In this document: positions 16,964 to 25,941 of the stretch, piece after piece
Layout of the letters: the number at the start of each line of letters is the position of its first letter
Position numbering within the stretch: position 1 is the stretch's first letter
Assembly (NCBI RefSeq): GCF_000235425.2
Contig: NZ_KI912266.1
Span: 7,831,130 to 7,895,129, forward strand
Source: Pseudofrankia saprophytica
Lineage (GTDB): Bacteria > Actinomycetota > Actinomycetes > Frankiales > Frankiaceae
DNA: 64,000 nt
Reading direction: 5' to 3'
Program-made: the position numbers and the translations under genes
The notes under the pieces: model-generated
Told to the model about the DNA's origin: nothing
The model's input: the letters and a program-made list of their open reading frames with translations, nothing else
Databases searched by the model: none

Positions 16964-17590
16964 GCTTGGCTCACGTCCATGGCTGCCGGCCTACCGGACG
17001 ACCCGCCTATTAAGAGACAGCCCTATTAAATGCCAGAACATGCCGAATGATGACGGAAAATGTTTGTACCGCCACGGTTCTCGAATTCCTTGTCGGAGCT
17101 TTCCGATATCGGCCCTCGATCCGTGCCGGTCGGTGTCGGGGCGTCCACGCCCACCTCACGCCCACAACGATCATGGCCAGCGCGGGGCTGCCCCATCCGC
17201 CGCGTGCGCACATCAGGAACAGCGGCAGCCGACCACACGCGGTCTGCGCCCTCCCCTACGCGACATCGCCTGGCAGCTCGATCAGACGCATCACCCACCT
17301 CGCCAGCCTCCTCCACGAATATCAACAAGCCGCGGCTCGGGCACTGACCAGAGAAATCGCATACTTGCACCCCTCGGAGCCGCGCCGGCTTGCCCTGCCC
17401 ACCGATGACACGATCATGCCCGACTGGCCTGCCAGCCTTGCCCCCCAGCCAATGCGACCGTGCGGGGCTGATCGAAGCCCAGCCGCGACGACGGGGTGCC
17501 CACCAATCCGCCTCCCGACCACAGACGGCGAGTCGACGCGACTAGTGATAGGGTTGGCTCCGTTGCAGTTAAGGTTCCTCGAACGTACCG
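16964..17590. other. Degraded mobile DNA between IS6 and the cold-shock gene
   Basis: A lower-GC patch at 17010-17110 and scattered coding scraps. The only recognisable piece is the integrase tail at 17279-17336. No complete gene is seen. The promoter of the cold-shock gene may lie near 17540-17560. Confidence 0.5.
17279..17336 (+). pseudogene. Integrase-core transposase, C-terminal scrap
   Basis: Codons read SIRRITHLASLLHEYQQAA, resembling the RRxDxLGGLIHEYxRAA ending of IS481/IS3-like transposases. Similar scraps occur at 18090-18263 and 22793-23043. The rest of the gene is unrecognisable. Confidence 0.45.
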
Positions 17591-17617
17591 ACGCCCGCGG
17601 ATTCTGGCAGCGGGCGT
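17591..17617 (+). promoter_or_regulatory. Stem-loop upstream of the cold-shock gene
   Basis: ACGCCCGC and GCGGGCGT form a perfect 8-bp stem around an 11-base loop, followed by TTGTCGTG. It lies 100 bases before the cold-shock start. It could be part of the long structured 5' leader typical of cold-shock genes, or a terminator for upstream debris. Confidence 0.4.
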
Positions 17618-17716
17618 TTGTCGTGTTCCGGCCAGTTCGGCAGTGGGAGCGATCGCACCGCAGCACCCCGGCCCGCGCCAGGCGGTCCCGGTTCAACTCC
17701 CACGAAGGAGAAGCAC

Positions 17717-17920
17717 ATGGCTCAGGGCACCGTTAAGTGGTTCAACGGCGAAAAAGGCTTCGGTTTCATCGCGCAGGACGGCGGCGGTCCGGACGTTTTC
17801 GTTCACTACTCGGCGATCGACAGCGCGGGTTTCCGCAGCCTGGACGAGAACCAGCGGGTGGAGTTTGACGTCACGCAGGGCCAAAAGGGCCCCCAGGCGG
17901 AGCACGTCCGCCCGGTCTGA
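17717..17920 (+). CDS. cspA: Cold-shock protein (CspA family)
   Basis: 67 residues, one cold-shock OB-fold domain. RNA-binding motifs RNP1 (KGFGFI) and RNP2 (VFVHYSAI) are intact, preceded by [14 protein letters not shown]. It binds single-stranded RNA and DNA and acts as an RNA chaperone in the cytoplasm. The ATG at 17717 is preceded by AAGGAG at good spacing. It stands alone within mobile debris. Confidence 0.95.
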   Translation: MAQGTVKWFNGEKGFGFIAQDGGGPDVFVHYSAIDSAGFRSLDENQRVEFDVTQGQKGPQAEHVRPV

Positions 17921-17938
17921 CGCACACCTCTGACGTCT

Positions 17939-17974
17939 GCGCCTCGAGCGCCTCGAGCGCCTCGAGCGCCTCGG
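17939..17974. repeat. 9-bp tandem repeat (about 4 copies)
   Basis: The unit GCGCCTCGA repeats four times with the last unit altered to end in GG. It lies just after the cold-shock gene and just before the terminator-like hairpin. It may have arisen by slippage. Confidence 0.7.
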
Positions 17975-17999
17975 CGTTGATCTTATCGTAAAAACCTGA

Positions 18000-18036
18000 A
18001 CAGCTGTGCGGGTTGGTATCCGACCCGCACAGCTGT
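18000..18036 (-). terminator. Strong hairpin, 14-bp perfect stem
   Basis: ACAGCTGTGCGGGT and ACCCGCACAGCTGT enclose a 9-base loop. On the minus strand the stem is followed by TTCAGGTTTTTACG, a T-run, so it is a canonical terminator for leftward transcripts from the two-component genes. It can also end the cold-shock transcript from the other side. Confidence 0.75.
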
Positions 18037-18089
18037 CCCTGCGTCCGTGCTGTCGGTTTTGCCGCGTCGCGGACGATGAACCCTATGGG

Positions 18090-18263
18090 TGTGGGGTGCA
18101 GGTGGACGGTCAGGGGCGCCGAGCTTGGTCGGGTGACCCGGGGGCGCGATCCCCCGGGCAGCCCCCAACCCACGACCCCGCCACCGTCACCCCACCGGGC
18201 GGTTCGATCCACCACCGCAAGATCCTCGGAGGCGTCATCAACGAGTACCACCGCGCCGCCTGA
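18090..18263 (+). pseudogene. Integrase/transposase C-terminal remnant
   Basis: A short frame ends GGSIHHRKILGGVINEYHRAA-stop; the LGGVINEYHRAA part is the tail pattern of integrase-core transposases. Its beginning (GVQVDGQGRRAWSG) repeats the sequence at 9461-9490. No catalytic residues remain. Confidence 0.5.
18092..18121 (+). repeat. Dispersed 30-bp repeat, copy 2
   Basis: 27 of 30 bases match the minus strand of 9461-9490. It belongs to the transposase remnant that ends at 18263. Confidence 0.5.
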
Positions 18264-18456
18264 CCGAGCTGCAAAACCGCAGGCCAAGCCCCCGAATCGG
18301 GTTCTGGCGCCCTACAGGCGTGCGCCGGCGCGTTCGGCTGGCGCTCGCCGCGCTCGCGGAGGTGGGGGCGCTGCAATCGCGGCCGCCCGCCGGTGCTCGC
18401 TGTCGCCTTCGCCGAGGTGCGGGCCGGTAAACCACTCAGGTGCCCTCGGGAGCAAG

Positions 18457-19122
18457 TCATCGCTCGGCGTCGGGGAAATCGGCCTGCTGAACGAGCAACG
18501 CGACCTGCACGCGGTTGGCGGCTTGCAGCTTGTCCAGCAGTCGGGACACGTAGGCCTTCACGGTGGCGGTGCTCATGTAGGCGATGTGGGCGACCTCCGC
18601 GTTGGACAGGCCTTTGCCGAGCGCGAGCGCGACCTCGAACTCTCGCTCGGTGAGAGCGGAGAGTCGGGCACGGGCGGCGTCCCGAGCGCTGGTGCCGGCG
18701 CGGGCGCCGGCGAGGTCCATCAGGCGTCGGGTGACCGACGGCGAGAGCATCGGGTCGCCGTTGGCGACCCTCTCGATGGCGTGGACGATGTCGGCCGGTG
18801 GGGTGTCCTTAAGCAGGAACCCGGCGGCTCCGGCTGCCAGCGCCGCGAATACCTCCTCGTCGGCGTCGAAGGTGGTGAGCACGAGCACCTTCGGGGGTTG
18901 CGGCATGGCGTGCAATGCGCGCGTCGCGGCGATGCCGCCGACCCGGCACATGCGAAGGTCCATCAGTACGACGTCCGGACGTAGCGAAGCCACGGCAGCC
19001 ACCACCTCGTCTCCGTCGGCGGCTTCGCCCTGCACCTCGATGCCTGGCGCGGCTCGGAGCATGAAGGTCAGTCCGCTGCGGACCAAGGCGTCGTCGTCGA
19101 CGATCAACACGCGGATGGTCAT
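18457..19122 (-). CDS. NarL/LuxR-type response regulator
   Basis: 221 residues. The receiver domain (residues 1-120) has the acidic pair VDDDA, the phosphoacceptor in DVVLMDLRM, Thr in LVLTTFD and Lys in FLLKDTPP. A LuxR HTH follows (about 155-215): LTEREFEVALALGKGLSNAE and STATVKAYVSRLLDKLQ. Its ATG overlaps the kinase TGA (ATGA at 19119-19122), so it is translationally coupled to its kinase. It should bind DNA as a phosphorylated dimer. A likely target is the divergent membrane-protein gene at 20444 (inference). Confidence 0.92.
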   Translation of the reverse strand: MTIRVLIVDDDALVRSGLTFMLRAAPGIEVQGEAADGDEVVAAVASLRPDVVLMDLRMCRVGGIAATRALHAMPQPPKVLVLTTFDADEEVFAALAAGAAGFLLKDTPPADIVHAIERVANGDPMLSPSVTRRLMDLAGARAGTSARDAARARLSALTEREFEVALALGKGLSNAEVAHIAYMSTATVKAYVSRLLDKLQAANRVQVALLVQQADFPDAER

Positions 19123-20288
19123 GTCGTTCCCTGTTCCGTGGTGGCGCACGGCAGCCAGGCGCGGACCTGGTAGCCGTCGTCGGCGACCGGTTGGTACTCG
19201 ATCCGGCCGCCGCTGAGGCTCACGCGTTCCCGGAGCCCGGTGAGCCCGGTCCCGGAGCCCGGTGGCGCCGCGCCCGTGGGGGTGACGGGGGAGGCGTGGT
19301 TGCGGACCGACAGCTCGATGCCGTCGTCGGTGTCGTGCATCTCGATGCGGACCCGCGCTTGTGGGGCGTGTTTGCGAACGTTCGTGAGGGCTTCCTGCAC
19401 GACTCGGTAGAGGGCGCCGCCGGTCGAGGTGGGGCTGTGCTCGACGTGCTGGAGCACTCGCGGCGACACCGTGCAGGAGATCTCGAGCCCGGCGCTGCGG
19501 GACTCCTCCAGCAGGGCTGGCAGGTCGGCCAGTGTGGGTTGGGGCAGCTGTCCTGCGAGTGTGGTCGCCCGTAGGAGGTTGATGACCTGGCGCAGTTCGT
19601 TCAGCGCCTCGTGGCTGTTGCTGCGGATGATCGCCGCTATGGTGACGACCTCCTCGGCCGAGGCGCCGCGGTGGTACTCCAGGGCGCCGGCGTGCACGGC
19701 CAGGAGCGAGAGGCGATGCGCCAGGACGTCGTGCATCTCGCGGGCGATCCGTTCGCGTTCCGCGCGTCGGGCGGCCGCGGCGCGTTCGATGGCCCGGTAC
19801 TCGGCGTCGCGCACCTGTCGGCGCATGGAGTCCAGGAGCTGACGGCGCGCCCGGACGAACATCCCCCAGCCGGTGACCGCGAACGTTGCCAGCGCGCCGA
19901 CGGTGAAGGCGCGGACGGCGTGCGGAACCGGGTACAGCGCCAGCGCGGGCACGATGCTGATTACGGCCAGGGCGCCGACCGCGACCGCGGTACGCCAGTG
20001 CCGGTGCTCCGCGACGGTGAACGCACAGATAAGTCCGATCCCGCCGGCCAGCGTGGACACGACGCCGATCGCGATGGCCGCCGCGGCGAACGCCACCGGG
20101 CGGCGGCGCCGCCAGATCCAGATCCCGGCGAAGCAGCCCGCACCCAGGAGCACGTCCGCCGCCCGCAGGGCGACCGGGCGATCGGTGCCGCCGTAGAGGA
20201 CGTTTTGCTCACTGGTCAGGCCGACCGCCAGGGCCGCGACGGCCAGCCCGGCGTTGATCGCTGCCTCTCGTCGCGGGGCTGTGCTCAC
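19119..20288 (-). CDS. Sensor histidine kinase (HisKA_3, DesK/NarX type)
   Basis: 389 residues. Five or six membrane helices fill residues 10-150. The dimerisation box ERIAREMHDVLAHRLSLL (about 205-225) has the phosphorylated His. The HATPase domain carries VVQEALTNVRKHAP (N box) and GTGLTGLRERV (G box). It has no large extracellular sensor, so it may sense membrane state. The ATG at 20288 starts close to the divergent gene at 20444, leaving a 155-bp shared promoter region. Confidence 0.92.
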   Translation of the reverse strand: MSTAPRREAAINAGLAVAALAVGLTSEQNVLYGGTDRPVALRAADVLLGAGCFAGIWIWRRRRPVAFAAAAIAIGVVSTLAGGIGLICAFTVAEHRHWRTAVAVGALAVISIVPALALYPVPHAVRAFTVGALATFAVTGWGMFVRARRQLLDSMRRQVRDAEYRAIERAAAARRAERERIAREMHDVLAHRLSLLAVHAGALEYHRGASAEEVVTIAAIIRSNSHEALNELRQVINLLRATTLAGQLPQPTLADLPALLEESRSAGLEISCTVSPRVLQHVEHSPTSTGGALYRVVQEALTNVRKHAPQARVRIEMHDTDDGIELSVRNHASPVTPTGAAPPGSGTGLTGLRERVSLSGGRIEYQPVADDGYQVRAWLPCATTEQGTT

Positions 20289-20443
20289 CCGGTCAATGTA
20301 TGAGTCTCGGGTGGACGGGATCGGAGTAGTGGACGACCATCGACCGAAGTCGACGCCCCGACGTCGAAGTGTCGACCGAAGGACACCCGGAAGCGCCGCC
20401 TGGCCGCAGCGGCCGGGCTGCCGTCCTTGGCACGGTCGTAGCC

Positions 20444-21145
20444 ATGACCACTACTGACCGCTTCGCCTTTGCCGCTGCGGACCGGAAACTCACCGGCACG
20501 TGCGCCCTGCTGGTGTGCACCCTGTCGCTGGTGATGGTGCCGCTGTACTTCGTGTACTCCGGGCCTCCCCCTGCGAGCAACGTGTTGGTCCGGGCCCTGA
20601 TCACAGTCGTGGTCTTCACGCTTTTCCTGGTCTTCACGACCGGACTGAGGCGGGTGCTCGGCCGTGGCGCCGGACTCGCCGGTGAGATCGCGTGTACGTC
20701 CGGTCTCGTGTACGCCGTGATGACCATGGTCGCCGCCTCGCTCGAGTCCGGTGTCGCGCTCGAGTACCCCGACGGGTCCAAGGACCCCACCATCGACGGC
20801 CCCCTCGCCAACGGGATGGCGCTGCTGCACGGCCCGATCGCCCGTCTGCTGGTCGCCACGTTCTTGATCGCGCTGGCCGGCGCCGTGCATCGCACGCATT
20901 CCCTGCCGCGTCGGATCCGCAACGGGTCGGTCCTGCTTGCCGTGGTCAACCTCGCCTTCGTGCCCTCGCTGTTCTTCGGCATGGACCCGGCGAACTTCTA
21001 CGCCGCCAACGGCTGGGGAAGCACCGCCAGCATCGGCGCCGTGAACATGTTGTGGACCGGTGCGATCGGTGCCGCGATCCTGCGCCAAGGGCACGCCCCT
21101 GCCGACATTCGCGGCCGCGCGCACACCGCCATGTCCGCCGGCTGA
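20444..21145 (+). CDS. Polytopic membrane protein, family not recognised
   Basis: 233 residues with six or so hydrophobic helices (for example LTGTCALLVCTLSLVMVPLY, LITVVVFTLFLVFTTGL, LLVATFLIALAGAVH). The ATG at 20444 begins MTTTDRFAFAAADRKLTG; an ATG at 20369 would add a polar 25-residue tail and is less likely. It is divergent from the two-component pair and may be its target or an input partner. It resembles DUF4386-type integral membrane proteins in general layout, but this is not a firm family call. Confidence 0.65.
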   Translation: MTTTDRFAFAAADRKLTGTCALLVCTLSLVMVPLYFVYSGPPPASNVLVRALITVVVFTLFLVFTTGLRRVLGRGAGLAGEIACTSGLVYAVMTMVAASLESGVALEYPDGSKDPTIDGPLANGMALLHGPIARLLVATFLIALAGAVHRTHSLPRRIRNGSVLLAVVNLAFVPSLFFGMDPANFYAANGWGSTASIGAVNMLWTGAIGAAILRQGHAPADIRGRAHTAMSAG

Positions 21146-21568
21146 TCGCGGCCGACCGGTGCCATCGACAGCCCAACGGCATTCGACGGCCGACGCGCAC
21201 ACATCACACCGCCGACACGACAAAGAGAAGACGTATATGGGAAACCAGACGAAACCAACGCGTTCGAGCAAGCCGGTCTGGGCGATCGCGTTGTCCACAT
21301 CCGGGCCGCGGGGACCCGCCGTGGCGATGAGGCGTGCGCCGTCGCGGACCGAAAGTATCGCTCGGCGCAGGCTCCGGGCATTCCAGGCCAGGAAATCTCG
21401 CCACTCCTCACCCTCGGCCGGGATCCGGTCGGTGTGCCAGCACTCGAGGACCTCCGCCGCCACCTCGGCCAGAAGCGCGTCCTTCTCGCCGGAGACCGTA
21501 TGCCCAGCCATGCTTATCGCTGATTACTTTCCTTTCCGGCTGCAACGGAACCCGACTCGGAGGAACCC
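21146..21568. other. Stretch with TetR remnant
   Basis: Apart from the TetR C-terminal scrap on the minus strand (21254-21511), nothing is recognised. The GGAGG before 21569 belongs to the small gene there. Confidence 0.5.
21254..21511 (-). pseudogene. TetR-family regulator, ligand-domain remnant
   Basis: The minus strand reads KDALLAEVAAEVLE, then WRDFLAWNARSLRRAILSVR and DGARLIATAGP. That is the ligand-binding half of a TetR-class repressor. The HTH domain (about 50 residues) that should precede it is missing, and the frame after VGF is unrelated. Both ends are therefore lost. Not functional. Confidence 0.6.
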
Positions 21569-21772
21569 ATGAGCGACGAGACTGCGTGGAGCGCGGTGGT
21601 GGTGAAGAAGTCCCGTGCGCTGTTGGACGGATCGAACCTGTACCGGCGAGTGACGATCCGGCACGACGGCGGACACGAGGAGAAGATCCGAGTCAGCCGT
21701 GCCATCTGGAAGCAGGTCAAGGCCGGCGACCGGATGGTCAAGGAGACGGGACAGGACCCGCGTCCCGTGTGA
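21569..21772 (+). CDS. Small conserved-looking protein (67 aa)
   Basis: Begins MSDETAWSAVVVKKSRALLD and includes GSNLYRRVTIRHDGGHEEKI. It starts nine bases after GGAGGAAC, a good ribosome-binding site. The alternating hydrophobic pattern suggests a small beta-barrel. It may belong to the short actinobacterial family now called DUF7489, but I am not sure. It is flanked by gene remnants on both sides. Confidence 0.6.
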   Translation: MSDETAWSAVVVKKSRALLDGSNLYRRVTIRHDGGHEEKIRVSRAIWKQVKAGDRMVKETGQDPRPV

Positions 21773-21837
21773 CGCCGGCGGAGTCACCACGCCGTGTCCT
21801 GGCCACCACGTGGTGAGGACCAGCAGCCGGCCCGGCG

Positions 21838-22092
21838 CGTGTCCGCGAGCTCGCGGACGCCGCCGACGGCGACACCTACGTCTTCGGCGGCTCTCAGACC
21901 GTGGCCGCGCTCGGCGCAGCCGGACTGATCGACGAGTACCAGGTCTTCATCCACCCCGTGCTGCTCGGGACGGGCCGACCGCTATACCCGCAGCTGCCCG
22001 CTCGAGCTCAGATGGTGCTCGTCGATTCACGTGTCTTCGACGGCAGCGTCGTCGGTTCTCGGTACGCCCGCAACCAGCAGGAGTCTCCATGA
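21838..22092 (+). pseudogene. RibD/dihydrofolate-reductase-like protein, C-terminal remnant
   Basis: Codons read VRELADAADGDTYVFGGSQT, ALGAAGLIDEYQVFIHPVLL and GTGRPLYPQL. This is the C-terminal half of a dihydrofolate-reductase-family (RibD_C) protein. The N-terminal half is missing, with a frame break near 21838. It is followed by an intact paralogue at 22177. Confidence 0.7.
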
Positions 22093-22176
22093 CTGAATCA
22101 AGCCGGCTGCGCACGACGGTTCAGGGGTGAGGCCGCCACAAGGCGCGGCGCGACCAACTTCCCGCAAGGAGACACC

Positions 22177-22773
22177 ATGACTGCCACGTACACCTTCGAC
22201 ATCTTCTCCACGCTCGACGGCTTCGCCAACCACAACGGCGACTGGGGCGGCTACTGGGGCAAGCAGGGCCCCGAATTCCTCGCGCATCGCGCCGCTGCCT
22301 ACCGCGACCCGCTGCGCATGGTGCTCGGGGCCAAAACCTACTCGTCGAACGCGCCGTTCCTTAACGCGGGCTTCGACCGCAGCCTGTTCGACGGGTGGAT
22401 CACGCGCATGTTCGACTCCCCCGTCACGGTGCTCTCCAGCCGGCTGACCGAGCCGCTCGAGTGGCCGGACACGACCATCGAGTCCGGCGATCCTGTCGAG
22501 GTGGTCACGCGCCTCAAGGCCGAATCCGAGGTGCCGCTGCGCTCCCACGGCAGCCTGACGCTCAACCGGGCGCTGCTGAACGCCGGCCTGATCGACACCA
22601 TCGAGGTGACGGTCTTCCCAGTGATCTCCGGGACGACCGGCGTGGACCGGATCTTCGACGGTGCGGACGACTTCGACCTCGAGCTGCTCGAGGCCCGGAC
22701 CTTCGACGGCCACACGCAGGTGCTGACCTATCAGCCGACCCGGCACAGTCGATCGGCGACGGGGCGGCGTTGA
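22177..22773 (+). CDS. Dihydrofolate-reductase-family (RibD C-terminal) protein
   Basis: 198 residues starting at an ATG with AAGGAG seven bases upstream. Features of the RibD_C fold: FDIFSTLDGFANHNGDWGGY, MVLGAKTYS, SPVTVLSSRL, LRSHGSLTLNRALLNAGLID and VFPVISGTTG. Members are NADPH-dependent reductases of unknown substrate, common in actinobacteria. The usual glycine motif is HGS here. It follows a broken paralogue, suggesting duplication then decay. Confidence 0.85.
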   Translation: MTATYTFDIFSTLDGFANHNGDWGGYWGKQGPEFLAHRAAAYRDPLRMVLGAKTYSSNAPFLNAGFDRSLFDGWITRMFDSPVTVLSSRLTEPLEWPDTTIESGDPVEVVTRLKAESEVPLRSHGSLTLNRALLNAGLIDTIEVTVFPVISGTTGVDRIFDGADDFDLELLEARTFDGHTQVLTYQPTRHSRSATGRR

Positions 22774-22792
22774 GCCATGCCGGGATCCGCGC

Positions 22793-23043
22793 GCGAACGC
22801 CTTCGCCGAACGCTGGGTGCGCACCATCCGCGCCGAGCGCCTCGACTGGGCCTTGATCTGGAACCGGCGCCACGCCCAACAGGTCCTGTCGATCTACGTC
22901 GAGCACTACAACACCGCCCGACCCCACCGCGGCCTCGACCTCGACATCCCCCGACCTGCGGACCCCATCCGGCGATCCGGGCGGCCCGATCAGGCGCATC
23001 GACCGCCTCGACGGCCTCCTCCACGAATATCAACGAGCCGCCT
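22793..23043 (+). pseudogene. IS481/IS3-like transposase, C-terminal remnant
   Basis: Reads ERWVRTIRAERLDWALIWNR, then VLSIYVEHYNTARPHRGL, the tail of an integrase-core transposase. A frame change near 22960-22980 is followed by RRIDRLDGLLHEYQRAA-stop. The catalytic Asp residues lie in the missing upstream part. It immediately follows the RibD-like gene. Confidence 0.8.
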
Positions 23044-23073
23044 GACGGCCGACGCCAAGTACAGGCGCGTGGT

Positions 23074-25635
23074 TTACCAAGGAGGCATGGGGAGCGCTTG
23101 GCCTACGGCGGCGCCTTGGGCGAGGTCGCAGTCCAGCGCTCGGATCGCGTCCAGCTCGGAGGGCGTGTTGACGCCTCGTGCGGCTACGTCCAAGTGCAGT
23201 AGGTGTGCGAAGCACACGACGCCGGCGAGTACCGCCGCGGTGGCGTCGCTGTGATCTACGCCGTGTACGTACTGCTCGCTGAGGCTGACGCCGTGAAGCC
23301 CAGATGGCAGCTGGCCTGCGGCCATTGCTCGCAGCGGTGTGGTCTCGGTGAAGTCGAGGCGGACCGCGACGCCGGCGTCGGCGAGTTGATCGATGGCGGT
23401 GTCGATCTCCCGGCGGTCCTGTGCCCTGAGCTTGTCGGGGATCACGATGCAGAGAGTGAGGCCGTGTCCCGCGGCCGGCGCCGATCCGGTGGTTCGCGCG
23501 ATGATTCTCTTGCGCAGAGCGGGGTCGCCGAAGCTGCGGGCGGAGAGCCGAATCCACATCTCCCTGGGTGATGTCTTGCGGCTCTCGTCCTGCTGTTTGT
23601 CGCCTCTGATCGTGAGGGTCGACGCGGTCATCGGCGTCTGCGCACCCGCGGCGTCGTGCGCATAGCGGATCGCGCTGTCAACGAGCCAGAGGTCGAGGTC
23701 GCTGGAGAGTCCTGCGTCGACTGCGATCGGTTCGATGTCTTCGGGTGCCAGCGCACGCCGGGCTGGATGAGGCCAGCAGGGGATCGCCTCCACCGCGACG
23801 ATCGGGCCGACCTGGCGGGCGATCGGCAGGAACCGCAGGACAAGTCGCCGCTCGCACAGCGCATGTTGTAAGGCGGTGACGTTGCGCAGTCGGGCGGCGT
23901 GTACAGCGCGGACTGGTTCGTCGTAACGGACGAGGCATCCGCCGCCTTGCCGCTTGGCTTCGTACATCGCCACGTCGGCGGCAGTGATCAGCCTTTCGGC
24001 GTCGGTGAGGCCGGGGCCGGACAGCGCGGCGCCGACGCTCGCGCTCACGTTGACCGGCCGGCGCAGTTCGACGGTGGGCTCGAGAGCCTGGATGACCCGC
24101 TCCCCGATGGATTGCAGGTCATCCAGGCTGCCGACGCCCTCGCACAAGACGGCGAATTCGTCGCCCGCGAGCCGGCCGGCGACATCCCCGGGCCGCACCG
24201 CGCGGCGGAGCCGGGTGGCGACGGTCGTGAGTAGCTTGTCGCCGGCCTGATGCCCGAGTGTGTCGTTGACCGCTTTGAAGCCGTCGAGATCGACGAACAG
24301 GACGCCGGTCCGGGTCTGGTTTCGCCCGGTCCGGCTCAGGCTGCGTCGTAGTGCGTCGAGCAGCGCCGCCCGGTTGGGCAGTCCGGTCAGGGGGTCGTGC
24401 AGGGAGCGGAACTGTGCGTCCTGCTCCATGCGGATCCGCAGTACCGCCGATCCGAGGATCGCGGACACGGAGCGGATGAAGGCGGCGTCATCAGAGGTCC
24501 GTCGACGCCCGGCTCCACGGAGGCAGATCGTCGCAACCGGCTCGTCTGCGGGTCCTACCGGCACCCGCATGACGGTGCAGGAACGCTCTGTCGCCGGCAT
24601 CGTGGCGCCGCTATCTGAGAGGACCTGACCCTGCAGTCCGACGTCGTAGTTCAGGTGGGCTGGGATCGTCGGGCTGTATGGGGCCGATGGGTCGGTGCCG
24701 ACGCCCACGCCTGCGGAATCGTCCGAAGCAGCCCATGCGCCGGGGTGCCGATCCGGCGCGGGCCGACCGCGCACGATCATCACCTCGGCACTGATCTGCT
24801 CGGTGAGGGTCCGGGTTCCCCGATCCCACAGCACGTCCTCATCGGCGACTTCCAAAGCCTGCTGCGCAAGATCCGCGAGTGCCGTCTGGCGACTGGTACG
24901 GACTCGTAGTTCCGCGCTCGCGCGTTCGTGCTCGGTGACGTCGCTGGCGACGCCCGCGACCGACGGACGCTGCGCCGCGGCACCGGGCAGCGGAACAAGA
25001 TGGACGTCATACCAGTGTCCACCCGCCGCCAGGACCTCATGGACACGCTCGCCCCGCAGCGACCGACGCACCATTGCCAGCACAGCCGGATGGTCACGGA
25101 ACGCGGTGAAGACGCTGGAGCCGGTCACCTGTCTAAGCCTTGCTGCAGGCAACTGGTGGGCAGCGCCGCCGCTGGTGAGCACCCGCCCGTCGTGGTCGAG
25201 AAGGAAGACCGAGACCGGCGTGTTGTCCAAAACAAGCTGAAGCTGACGATGCGTCGAGACAAGCTCCGTTATGTCCTGAATCTGGCTGAGAAAGCAGCGG
25301 TCGCCGTCGATGGTTACCTTGCTCCCGAAGGCTAGGACATGGGTGATCTGGCCGTCGGGCCGGACGAAACGGACCGTGCGCTGCCGCCAGTCGAGGCGTC
25401 CGGCCAGAACATCCCCTGGGTCGATAGCACGCAGTTCTTCGACTTGCATCGGGTCGACGAGTTCGTGCCAATTCCTGCCAACGACTTCGCGGGCATCTCG
25501 GCCCAACAACTGGCAGGCGAACTCGTTGACCCGTCGCACCCTGCCATCGTCGATACTAGTCAGGGTCAGACCCATCCGGAGAAGGTCGAACAAGTCGGAG
25601 AAACCCAGCCCGCCGCGAGGTTCGCTCTCCGACAC
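23074..25635 (-). CDS. PAS-PAS-GAF-GGDEF-(degenerate EAL) signalling protein
   Basis: 853 residues. Two PAS domains (about 10-130 and 135-245), a GAF-like region (about 260-410), a GGDEF domain (about 420-580) and an EAL-like domain (about 590-850). The cyclase core reads FVDLDGFKAVNDTLGHQAGD and RLAGDEFAVLCEG (AGDEF), so cyclase activity is plausible. The EAL domain lacks its key residues: the first motif reads VEAIPCW and the metal-binding DDFGTG region reads LDFTETTPLRAM. It is probably not a phosphodiesterase and may be a regulatory shell. Cytoplasmic, with no membrane helix. Confidence 0.85.
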   Translation of the reverse strand: MSESEPRGGLGFSDLFDLLRMGLTLTSIDDGRVRRVNEFACQLLGRDAREVVGRNWHELVDPMQVEELRAIDPGDVLAGRLDWRQRTVRFVRPDGQITHVLAFGSKVTIDGDRCFLSQIQDITELVSTHRQLQLVLDNTPVSVFLLDHDGRVLTSGGAAHQLPAARLRQVTGSSVFTAFRDHPAVLAMVRRSLRGERVHEVLAAGGHWYDVHLVPLPGAAAQRPSVAGVASDVTEHERASAELRVRTSRQTALADLAQQALEVADEDVLWDRGTRTLTEQISAEVMIVRGRPAPDRHPGAWAASDDSAGVGVGTDPSAPYSPTIPAHLNYDVGLQGQVLSDSGATMPATERSCTVMRVPVGPADEPVATICLRGAGRRRTSDDAAFIRSVSAILGSAVLRIRMEQDAQFRSLHDPLTGLPNRAALLDALRRSLSRTGRNQTRTGVLFVDLDGFKAVNDTLGHQAGDKLLTTVATRLRRAVRPGDVAGRLAGDEFAVLCEGVGSLDDLQSIGERVIQALEPTVELRRPVNVSASVGAALSGPGLTDAERLITAADVAMYEAKRQGGGCLVRYDEPVRAVHAARLRNVTALQHALCERRLVLRFLPIARQVGPIVAVEAIPCWPHPARRALAPEDIEPIAVDAGLSSDLDLWLVDSAIRYAHDAAGAQTPMTASTLTIRGDKQQDESRKTSPREMWIRLSARSFGDPALRKRIIARTTGSAPAAGHGLTLCIVIPDKLRAQDRREIDTAIDQLADAGVAVRLDFTETTPLRAMAAGQLPSGLHGVSLSEQYVHGVDHSDATAAVLAGVVCFAHLLHLDVAARGVNTPSELDAIRALDCDLAQGAAVGQALPMPPW

Positions 25636-25769
25636 CGCTCGCTACACCCCCATGACCATCAGCGCGGGGACGCGGCCGGGCACCGTCGGCCACGTCGCCG
25701 CCGTTCGCCCATCACTCGTACCCGACACCTCGCTCACCAACCTGATAGCCAGCAGACCGAGCGGGCAGG

Positions 25770-25941
25770 GGCACTGTTGCATTGAGCCAAGGCAGCCGGT
25801 CTTGACCGTAGATCTTCTTGCGATCAAGTCGCCCAGTGGCTCGACCGGCTGCTCTCCGGGGCCCCGCCGACTCTCCTCAAGGCCTCAAGACCGAAAGATT
25901 TACGGCCGAGATCACTCGACTTGGCTCAATGCAACAGTGCC
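25770..25941. mobile_element. 172-bp miniature IS6-derived element (MITE-like), copy 2
   Basis: The left end GGCACTGTTGCATTGAGCCA equals the right end on the opposite strand. The inverted repeats extend with mismatches over about 45 bases. Nothing inside codes for a transposase. It shares its ends and size with the element at 11868-12050. Flanking octamers differ. It cuts a minus-strand coding frame (25942-26229). Confidence 0.75.

Noticed and set aside
17680-17705. GGTTCAACTCCC before the cold-shock gene, resembling a tRNA T-arm
   Set aside because: The flanking bases do not form a T-stem, and no other tRNA arm is present.
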